Assembly: GCA_905193155.1 (NCBI GenBank)
Contig: CAJJNQ010000035.1
Coordinates: forward strand, 1-26,933
DNA length: 26,933 bases
Reading direction: 5' to 3'
Source: an uncultured Christensenella sp.
GTDB lineage: Bacteria; Bacillota; Clostridia; Christensenellales; UBA1750
Position numbers and translations under genes: made by a program. The notes below the pieces were generated by a model. It saw only the letters and a program-made list of their open reading frames with translations, did not search any database and had not been told where the DNA came from. How positions within the stretch are numbered: position 1 is the first letter of the stretch; every line of letters starts with the position of its first letter. Below, in pieces: positions 21,170-26,933 of the stretch.

Positions 21170-22822
21170 CTACCTGCTTTCCGTTTTTTTCAGCTTCCGC
21201 GTGATATATTGCAGGCCGTCTTCGTCCTGCTCCCATTGCAGACCGGGAATTTGTTCCGGTAGATTGCAGAGCGGTTCTGCAGCGGAGATGCAGAGGTTCA
21301 CCTCCATCGGTTCTCCGGACTCAATGGAGATCAGGAGCGAGTGCAGCGAGTCCAGCGTCGCTTCCACGACCGTTTCGAACAGATCATAGGCCTTTGCCGC
21401 CTGCTCAAAGGAGAGCTGGCCATCTCCTTTGACGAGCGCCTTGCAGTTCACGCCGTACAGGTTGAGGTTCTCGACGGATTCGTTGAGACACAGCCGCAGC
21501 TCCTGCAGGGAGATCGAACCGCGCTGCATGCCGACAAAGATCAGGTTGCTTCTGCGCTTGACATAGGTTCCGATGATGATGATCTGTCCAAGCAGACGTC
21601 TGGCCCGATCCGGATCTTCTGTGTTTTTTAATTCGGCCAGACGCTCCCGCAGCATGGCGATCTGCCCGGAGGTCTGGGTTTCCATCATGTCGTACAGACG
21701 GTTTTCCTCGGTCAGCTTCAAAAGCCTCGCGCGCTGTACATTCTCCGCTGTCAGAACATCTCCGGTATCGCGAAGCTCGTCGCGCGTCAGCTCCAACTCC
21801 GTTTGGAGCTGATTCAGTTCTGAAATGTCTTCCTTCCAGAACACATACCCCCGGCGAAGGGAATACCGCTTCAAAAGCGTATCGCCGTCCAGCTGGACGG
21901 TATCCGACGTCATCCGCTGCAATTCGTTTTGCGGCAAAGGCTCCGGCATCGCGGCGGATATATGCTGCGTGCGAAGCGATTGATCCGTGATCTGCACAGG
22001 CAGGTTCGTCGCTTCGAACAGCTCGTCGTATTCCAGATTGGACTGGATCAGTCTGCATTGAATGCAGCTTTCAAGGATGCCGGCAAACATCAAACACAGA
22101 GCGACGGTCATATCTCCCGCCAGCAGCCAGACCCAGTGGATTTCCGCGACATACGCATAGGTATAAGCCAGCGACAGCGCAAAAGGGATCAGCGGCAAGC
22201 TGAGATAGACCCTGCTGTGCGGCAGACGGCATTTGACCAGCACCAGGATCATCGCGGAAGCCGCACAGAGCACTTCCCACCCGACGACAACATAATAACC
22301 CGGTGCATAGCCATGTTCCTTATCGCTCATCACGCCGTTCGGAAAGGTAAAGATCCATTGGTGCGCGTCGTTTGTCAGCACCAGCAAAAACAAAATACTT
22401 GCCGCGACATACAGCGCCCGCGTCCAACGCGGCAGCCGGCAGTCCTCCGATCGTCCCAGCGACAGGGCAATCAGCAGGGAGAACATCGGAATAAAAAGCA
22501 GCGGCAGGTAATATCCGTACCATAGATAGCGGCAGACCGCTTCCGAATGCACGGCATATTTGATGGATCGCAGCAGAAGCCACAGCACCATCAGGGCGGA
22601 AACGGACAAAAGATAGCGCCGCGTGTGCGTTTGCACAATGCGAACGCTGAGGGAAACGCCCCATGCGCTGAACAGAAAGATGTAGATCGCGCTTCGCAGA
22701 TAGCCCCATCCGGCATCGCGAAAAAAATCGATCCGACTGGCGTAACGAATCCATATGGCAAACGCAATGAGCCCCAGCGCAGCCAATGCAAACAGGATGC
22801 TCCTTTTTCTCGCTCTGCTCAT
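21170..22822 (-). CDS. Multi-pass membrane sensor with kinase-like cytoplasmic part
   Basis: A protein of 550 residues. About eight hydrophobic segments span residues 10-255, similar in spacing to N-terminal 7TM regions of Firmicute histidine kinases. A PAS-like region follows (about 260-330, with RYSLRRGYVFWKEDISELNQ), then a long coiled coil to about 395, then GQIIIIGTYVKRRSNLIF in the place of a dimerisation helix. The last 130 residues resemble a decayed ATP-binding domain (FETVVEATLDSLHSLLISIE) without clear histidine, N-box or glycine lid. I infer a sensor or co-sensor that no longer phosphorylates. The ATG at 22822 has only a weak GGTGA upstream; an in-frame GTG at 22831 is the alternative. 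Confidence 0.75.
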   Translation of the reverse strand: MSRARKRSILFALAALGLIAFAIWIRYASRIDFFRDAGWGYLRSAIYIFLFSAWGVSLSVRIVQTHTRRYLLSVSALMVLWLLLRSIKYAVHSEAVCRYLWYGYYLPLLFIPMFSLLIALSLGRSEDCRLPRWTRALYVAASILFLLVLTNDAHQWIFTFPNGVMSDKEHGYAPGYYVVVGWEVLCAASAMILVLVKCRLPHSRVYLSLPLIPFALSLAYTYAYVAEIHWVWLLAGDMTVALCLMFAGILESCIQCRLIQSNLEYDELFEATNLPVQITDQSLRTQHISAAMPEPLPQNELQRMTSDTVQLDGDTLLKRYSLRRGYVFWKEDISELNQLQTELELTRDELRDTGDVLTAENVQRARLLKLTEENRLYDMMETQTSGQIAMLRERLAELKNTEDPDRARRLLGQIIIIGTYVKRRSNLIFVGMQRGSISLQELRLCLNESVENLNLYGVNCKALVKGDGQLSFEQAAKAYDLFETVVEATLDSLHSLLISIESGEPMEVNLCISAAEPLCNLPEQIPGLQWEQDEDGLQYITRKLKKTESR

Positions 22823-22855
22823 GCTTTTCACCGCTTTTCACATTGATTTTTTACT

Positions 22856-22884
22856 ATCATATCATGCAGGGGCGGAAATGGCAA
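22856..22884 (-). promoter_or_regulatory. Promoter of the three-gene signalling operon
   Basis: On the minus strand TTGCCA (22879-22884) and TATGAT (22856-22861) are 17 bases apart, each five of six to consensus. The leader is only about 25-30 bases. Confidence 0.75.
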
Positions 22885-23044
22885 CGTGGTTTCCGCTGTC
22901 CCTGCAAGGAGTGAAGGAGACAATTTGCGGCTTTTCCAATAAAAAATGGAAAAACCTATCCAATTGGCGGGGGCAAAGACGGGGCGCATCCGTTAAAATA
23001 TAGATACAGAATATTAATGCGGTGAAGCGTGGTGAGAGGAAGGG

Positions 23045-23428
23045 ATGAGGAGAATCGTGCTGGATATGAAGAGCGGTCTTTCGGCGGAGGCGGTCATGCA
23101 GGCGCTCATGGGATGTGATCCGGATTTTGTTGTCTACCGATCTTCAAAGCCGGAGGAAACGGTCGCATTGTGCAGAGCGTGCCACGCCAACGTGCTTGTG
23201 ATGGAGGTCATACGGCAGGGCATTTGGAAGCTGAGCGAACGGCTCAAGATCCGAAATGAGGTCAAAAAGCTCGGATGGGACTGCAAGACGCTTCTGCTGG
23301 TGGACGAGAATGCGGACGAAATGCTTGCCGCCGATGTGCGGCAGGCGATGAAGGATCGGTTGGTCGATAATTTCATTTATGCGTCCGTGTCGCCAACCTA
23401 CCTTGCGGGTGTGATCGACACGCTTTAG
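23045..23428 (+). CDS. Receiver-like protein lacking the phosphorylation site
   Basis: A protein of 127 residues with the alternating strand/helix pattern of a receiver domain and no output domain. The aspartate position reads VLVMEVI with Glu54 in place of Asp, the N-terminal acidic pair is reduced to one Asp (IVLDMKS), and the conserved lysine before the last helix is replaced (FIYASVSPTYL, where KP is usual). It should not be phosphorylated normally; Glu may mimic the active state. GAGAGGAAGGG directly precedes the ATG. It is divergent from the membrane sensor/kinase/regulator operon and 14 bases upstream of the next gene, suggesting a link between that system and the envelope genes. Recognition as a receiver is by pattern only. 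Confidence 0.65.
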   Translation: MRRIVLDMKSGLSAEAVMQALMGCDPDFVVYRSSKPEETVALCRACHANVLVMEVIRQGIWKLSERLKIRNEVKKLGWDCKTLLLVDENADEMLAADVRQAMKDRLVDNFIYASVSPTYLAGVIDTL

Positions 23429-23442
23429 AAAGGAGCGATGAT

Positions 23443-23934
23443 ATGCAGGTCACCATTCAAAAAATACCGGAGAATTTACAGGAATTTGAGTCTTTGGCCG
23501 GTGCACAGCGGACGCCGGAGAGGATCTGCGCGCTGTTCCTGTGCGCGCTTTCACTGTTTGACAGGGATCGGGACGCGGGCACGGCGGCGATGAATCTTCT
23601 GCGCGGCCCGAGGCCCATGACGCCTTACGATCAGCAATTCCTGCGCGACCGGCTGCGCGGCAAGAGCTATCTGCCTCTTGCCTATTTTGAGGGCGCGACA
23701 CCGGAAAACGGCTACCAGCCGCGCGCGCCCTACACGCTGAATGTGCTGGCAGACCCCAGGCCGCAGGATATTGAGCCGGGCTATCGGCGCGTCTACCTCA
23801 AAACGACGGGCGCGGATTCGCCACGACCGATGAAGCTGCGGCAAAAGGGCTCGACCGGCGAGTGGTTCCTTTGGGAATATTCCAGTGTGTTAAGCGGCAT
23901 CCGCATCCCCGCGGCAGAGGATCCGTGGGCGTGA
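23443..23934 (+). CDS. Uncharacterised protein, DUF6935-like
   Basis: A protein of 163 residues, soluble, with no signal peptide. The central part (YLPLAYFEGATPENGYQPRA, then PYTLNVLADP) and the C-terminal part (VYLKTTGADSPRPMKLRQKG, then EWFLWEYSSVLSGIR) resemble a family I recall as DUF6935, of unknown function; this name is from memory. AAGGAGCGATG precedes the start, 14 bases after the receiver-like gene, so the two are probably co-transcribed. Function unknown. Confidence 0.75.
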   Translation: MQVTIQKIPENLQEFESLAGAQRTPERICALFLCALSLFDRDRDAGTAAMNLLRGPRPMTPYDQQFLRDRLRGKSYLPLAYFEGATPENGYQPRAPYTLNVLADPRPQDIEPGYRRVYLKTTGADSPRPMKLRQKGSTGEWFLWEYSSVLSGIRIPAAEDPWA

Positions 23935-23991
23935 CGGAGATTTTTGCAGCCTCCGCAGGGCAGCCGTGATGCGGTGGAGAGGAGTTGATCG

Positions 23992-24549
23992 ATGAAAAGA
24001 GGCATGACTGCGGTGCTGATCATCCTGTTGACCTTTGCGGTGCTCATCGCGGCGGGAACCCTTTTCCTTCTGTACCGCCATTTCGTCACGAACCGCATCA
24101 TGGATGGCGGAAGGATGGAGAACCCGGATGCGCAGCGGGATGATAGGGAACTGGTTGAATTCGAATGGCATCAAACCCGCGCGGAGGTTGAACGGTGCTT
24201 TTCCCTGCACTTTTATCTGGAGGATGAGGAGCCTTCACTGGTCGGCTGGTTCACGGATGCGCAGAGCGGAGAGAAAAGGCAGATCGGCACAGACGCGTCC
24301 TCCGATCCGTCCGCACTGACGCTCACTTGGGTGCAGTGGTTTGAATTGCAGCACACGCTGGGGATGCTGGAGCTTCCTGAGTACAGCAATCCCTCTCGCG
24401 GCGAAACCGGTGCGGACGAGAGCAGGATCACCATTCGCTGGCGCGACGGCGGCACGGAAAAAACCATGACGCTCGACGGCAGCGGCGCCGAGGAGGCGGA
24501 GGCGCAGGTGCTGGGCATTGCGCAGGGCGCTTACGATGAGATGAACTGA
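23992..24549 (+). CDS. Membrane-anchored protein of unknown function
   Basis: A protein of 185 residues. One N-terminal membrane helix (about residues 5-29, AVLIILLTFAVLIAAGTLFL) is followed by an acidic soluble domain of about 150 residues with alternating strand-like segments (LVEFEWHQTRAEVERCFSLH, ITIRWRDGG). There is no lipobox and no signal-peptidase site is obvious, so the domain is probably anchored; the side of the membrane is unclear, though the arginines after the helix are few. GGAG lies 8 bases before the ATG. I do not recognise the family. It sits in the same run of genes as the receiver-like and TM2 proteins. Confidence 0.75.
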   Translation: MKRGMTAVLIILLTFAVLIAAGTLFLLYRHFVTNRIMDGGRMENPDAQRDDRELVEFEWHQTRAEVERCFSLHFYLEDEEPSLVGWFTDAQSGEKRQIGTDASSDPSALTLTWVQWFELQHTLGMLELPEYSNPSRGETGADESRITIRWRDGGTEKTMTLDGSGAEEAEAQVLGIAQGAYDEMN

Positions 24550-24639
24550 AACAGGGAAGACCCGCGGCGCGGCGGACGACGGTGGCGCGCAATGCGGAAT
24601 CATCAAAAATCGTCAGTAAGGAGAAAAGGAGGAGCTGTC

Positions 24640-25050
24640 ATGAAGGGCCACAAATTTTTGAAGTCTACGGGCATTCTGATGATCGTTGCGGCGGCGTTTT
24701 CCATCATCGCAGGCGTATTCGTCGGCGTGCTGGCGGCAGGGCTCGGAGCGGCGTCCGGCTTAACCTTCCCCTATTGGGCGGCGCTGTTCCTGACGCTGGC
24801 GGGCGGCATTTGCCAGCTGATCGCCGGCATCAAGGGCGTCAGGCACAGCAAGCGCAGCGAAAAGGCCGGAAAACTCATCGCATGGGGCGTGATCGTGGCT
24901 GTGTTCAGCATCCTGAGCATGGTGATGAATCTGGTCAACGGCGGCGAATTTAACGGCGTAAACCTCCTGACGGGCGTGGCTGTCCCGGCGCTTTACATCT
25001 ACGGCGCGGTGCTCAACTCCAAGGCGGACGATGCGCAGCCGGCAGCATGA
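24640..25050 (+). CDS. Small four-helix membrane protein of unknown function
   Basis: A protein of 136 residues with about four membrane helices: ILMIVAAAFSIIAGVFVGVL, FPYWAALFLTLAGGICQLIA, LIAWGVIVAVFSILSMVMNL and LLTGVAVPALYIYGAVL, joined by a basic loop (KGVRHSKRSEKAGK). The pattern is shared by many small Firmicute membrane proteins; no specific family can be claimed. The ATG at 24640 is preferred over an in-frame ATG at 24592 because AAAGGAGGAG lies 5 bases upstream, and the upstream residues are not protein-like. Confidence 0.8.
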   Translation: MKGHKFLKSTGILMIVAAAFSIIAGVFVGVLAAGLGAASGLTFPYWAALFLTLAGGICQLIAGIKGVRHSKRSEKAGKLIAWGVIVAVFSILSMVMNLVNGGEFNGVNLLTGVAVPALYIYGAVLNSKADDAQPAA

Positions 25051-25074
25051 GCCCAAAGCGGCGGTCTGAAATCG

Positions 25075-25103
25075 TTGTCGAAGAGAAACCTTAACCATAT
25101 TCT
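25075..25103 (+). promoter_or_regulatory. Possible promoter upstream of the TM2 gene
   Basis: TTGTCG (25075-25080) and TATTCT (25098-25103) are 17 bases apart, each four of six to consensus, 26 bases before the TM2 start. It could be an internal promoter. Confidence 0.35.
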
Positions 25104-25128
25104 GTCAGATATTAGAAAGGAGAAAACA

Positions 25129-25788
25129 ATGGAAAACTTTACGAACACCATGAAAGAAGCGGCTTTTGCAACCAACCCCCGTGAATTTGACCTCCCTGCC
25201 CCCACCACATTGGAAGAAATCATGGAAAAGCTCAATGCACGCGCTGCGGCGTTCCAGATGCCGTTCAAAATCAAGGGCGGCGTTCCCGGACAGCGCATCT
25301 CTTTTGAGAAAGAGCCGAACCTGGACGTTGGACTCTGGCTTTATCTCAAGGACGGCACGCATGTCCGCATTCAGCCGGTCATTACCGAGAACAAGACGAC
25401 GGTCGGCGGTATGCGCGTTGATAAAAACAGCGTGCTGCGCAAGGGCGTCAAGGGTGCGACGGTCGGACTTGCCCAGGAGCGCGGCGGCTATATCGACGCC
25501 GTGACTGAGACCGTGAAGAAAATCCTCAACGGCGAGGAAGTGGAGGATTATGTCGCGCCTGCCGTTCCCGCCGGCGCGGAGCCGTCCAAGGACTGGATGA
25601 CGACGCTCCTGCTTTGCTTCTTCCTCGGTGGCCTCGGTATTCACCGCTTCTATGTCGGAAAGACGGGTACGGGCGTTCTCTATATGCTCACGTGCGGTCT
25701 GTTCGGCATCGGCTATCTCGTGGACTTCATCATGATCCTCTGCGGGAAGTTCACCGACAAGAACGGCAACTGCATTAAGAAAAAATAA
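25129..25788 (+). CDS. TM2 domain-containing membrane protein
   Basis: A protein of 219 residues. The N-terminal 145 residues form a soluble domain (MPFKIKGGVPGQRISFEKEP, then strand-rich VGLWLYLKDGTHVRIQPVIT) that I do not recognise. After a proline/alanine linker (APAVPAGAEPSKD), a TM2 domain occupies about 155-210: two membrane helices with the conserved FLGGLGIHRFYVGKTGTGVL and a short polar turn, ending in a basic tail. TM2 domains are widespread, of unclear role in bacteria, often fused to or next to envelope-stress or signalling domains. AAAGGAG lies 6 bases before the ATG at 25129. Confidence 0.88.
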   Translation: MENFTNTMKEAAFATNPREFDLPAPTTLEEIMEKLNARAAAFQMPFKIKGGVPGQRISFEKEPNLDVGLWLYLKDGTHVRIQPVITENKTTVGGMRVDKNSVLRKGVKGATVGLAQERGGYIDAVTETVKKILNGEEVEDYVAPAVPAGAEPSKDWMTTLLLCFFLGGLGIHRFYVGKTGTGVLYMLTCGLFGIGYLVDFIMILCGKFTDKNGNCIKKK

Positions 25789-25817
25789 GTCACGGAAATC
25801 AGCGGCAGGCTCCTCTG

Positions 25818-25855
25818 TTTTTTGCCGGGATTGCGTCTCCTTTCCCGGCAAAAAA
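25818..25855. other. Hairpin between the TM2 and lipoprotein genes
   Basis: TTTTTTGCCGGGA and TCCCGGCAAAAAA form a perfect 13-bp stem with a 12-base loop. The T-run is in the 5' arm, so in either direction no free T-run follows the GC part unless only GCCGGGA/TCCCGGC pairs. It may be a processing or attenuation hairpin that separates expression of the two genes. Confidence 0.6.
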
Positions 25856-25892
25856 CATCCTTGAGAGCCGCTGTCTGCTTTAGGAGGAAATT

Positions 25893-26933
25893 ATGAAACT
25901 GACCAAGACCAAGATCCTCTGCCTGCTGCTCGCAGGGCTGATGCTGTTCAGCCTCACCGCCTGCGGCAAGGATAAAAATCCCGATTTGATCAAGCTCGGA
26001 GAGTATGAGCTTCACTACAAGGGCGCGTGCATTATGGAAGATTCCGACGGAAACGACGCGATCGTTCTGAAGCTGGACTTCACAAACAACAGCAAGGAAA
26101 GCGCTTCGTACCTCTGGTCGGTCTCCGAGACGGCCTTGCAGAACGGCGCGGAACTGGAGGTTGCTACGGTCTATACCGATTACAACACCTATGCGTCAAC
26201 CGCCGACAACCAGTTTGAGGCCGTTGAGCCGGGTGCAACGCTTGAGATTCAAACTGCCTTTGTACTCAACGATGCGACCAACAAGGTTGAGGTGAGTTTC
26301 GAGCAAATATTTGGCAAGAAAAACGGAAAGATCACCGTTGAGCCCTCTGAACTCAGCCGCGTGGAGGCGGCAGGCGCCGCTGCGGCTGGCGGCGAGCTGA
26401 CCACAACGCCTGCCTCGAGCGGCGACGCGCTGCTTGACTGGTGGAACGGCGAGTGGTACGGCTGGTGGAAGATGACCGGCTGCTCGGGTTATTATGAGAG
26501 CATGGAGGGCAAATGGTGGGACGTCTGCGGCGTCATTGACGTTGGCGCGGATCATCTGGGCACCGTCACGCTTTGGGATGAGGACTACACGAAAGCCGAG
26601 CCCATGGCCTCGGCGTCCGTCAGCCTGAGCGAAGCCGGAACCGGAGAACACGGCACGATGATGTCCGAAGGCGGCTGGTTTACGGACGTGGCGCTGGAAC
26701 ACGCGGACTGGATCGTTGATCCCGGTCTTTTGGACTATGACGACACGATCTGGATCGACGGCGACTATGAAAACGGCGACGATGAATTCCACTATGACAT
26801 CTACCTGCGCCCGTGGGGCAGCTATTGGGATGATATGGAGGAGCAAGCGCGCCCCTATCTTTATGCCGACTGGTATCTGCCGATGATCGACGCGGGCAAG
26901 TCCATGCCGGACAGCATCGGAGCGGATGCTCCG
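25893..26933 (+). CDS. Lipoprotein with DUF5067-like domain, 3' end outside the window
   Basis: The frame is open from the ATG at 25893 (TAGGAGGAAATT in front) to the window end, 347 codons with no stop. The first 24 residues are a lipoprotein signal: basic MKLTKTK, a hydrophobic stretch and the lipobox LTAC with Cys24. Residues about 30-150 (LGEYELHYKGACIMEDSDGN, LKLDFTNNSKESASY, QNGAELE) fit the DUF5067 family of surface proteins. An alanine-rich linker precedes a second domain rich in Trp, Tyr and Asp (LLDWWNGEWYGWWKMTGCSG, WIDGDYENGDDEFHYDIYLR), probably an extracytoplasmic binding domain. The function is unknown; the protein should be anchored outside the membrane. Confidence 0.88.
   Translation, partial: MKLTKTKILCLLLAGLMLFSLTACGKDKNPDLIKLGEYELHYKGACIMEDSDGNDAIVLKLDFTNNSKESASYLWSVSETALQNGAELEVATVYTDYNTYASTADNQFEAVEPGATLEIQTAFVLNDATNKVEVSFEQIFGKKNGKITVEPSELSRVEAAGAAAAGGELTTTPASSGDALLDWWNGEWYGWWKMTGCSGYYESMEGKWWDVCGVIDVGADHLGTVTLWDEDYTKAEPMASASVSLSEAGTGEHGTMMSEGGWFTDVALEHADWIVDPGLLDYDDTIWIDGDYENGDDEFHYDIYLRPWGSYWDDMEEQARPYLYADWYLPMIDAGKSMPDSIGADAP

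Overview
The window looks like the chromosome of a GC-rich Firmicute of class Clostridia, probably an uncultured or gut-type lineage. The evidence is strong AGGAGG-type ribosome binding sites, typical TTGNNN-N17-TATNNT promoters, DegV and DUF1836 proteins, a pyruvate kinase without the extra C-terminal domain, and a one-piece tmRNA whose tag (DNSNELAFAA) resembles clostridial tags. No species can be named from the sequence alone.

Layout. (1) 1-823: a small MerR/excisionase-type HTH gene on the minus strand, divergent from a MarR gene with a perfect 16-bp palindrome in its leader. (2) 824-4665: marR plus two overlapping half-transporter genes, an asymmetric heterodimeric ABC exporter. (3) 4716-8840 (minus): a second ABC exporter pair of CydDC type, translationally coupled to a YgbA-like protein and a DUF454 membrane protein, with a good promoter at 8944-8972. 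(4) 8980-9090: two copies of a palindrome TGTAACG-N4-CGTTACA. (5) 9126-10906 (minus): an unusual DtxR-like regulator with a C-terminal extension, a small and possibly frameshifted ORF in front of it, and a DUF1836 gene. (6) 11009-12601 (plus): an SGNH hydrolase and a DegV protein. (7) 12668-16160 (minus): a third ABC pair, again asymmetric, divergent from a LysR regulator (16276-17154). (8) 17367-19255: pyruvate kinase, then ssrA with its own promoter and terminator. (9) 19300-19540: direct repeats and the broken start of a tyrosine integrase, the scar of an element once integrated at the tmRNA 3' end. (10) 19588-22822 (minus): a three-gene signalling operon (multi-pass membrane sensor, soluble kinase, LuxR-type response regulator). 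(11) 23045-26933 (plus): divergent from that operon, a receiver-like protein lacking the phosphorylation residues, a DUF6935-like protein, two small membrane proteins, a TM2 protein and a lipoprotein cut by the window end.

How it fits together. Three separate ABC exporter pairs lie within 15 kb, two of them beside their own MarR or LysR regulator, which suggests a locus for drug or toxic-compound export. The CydDC-like operon carries a YgbA homologue, a family linked to nitrosative stress, so a thiol, haem or NO-related role is a reasonable guess. The most promising poorly described part is the divergent signalling/envelope locus at 19588-26933, where an unusual split sensor system faces a degenerate receiver and a run of uncharacterised envelope genes.
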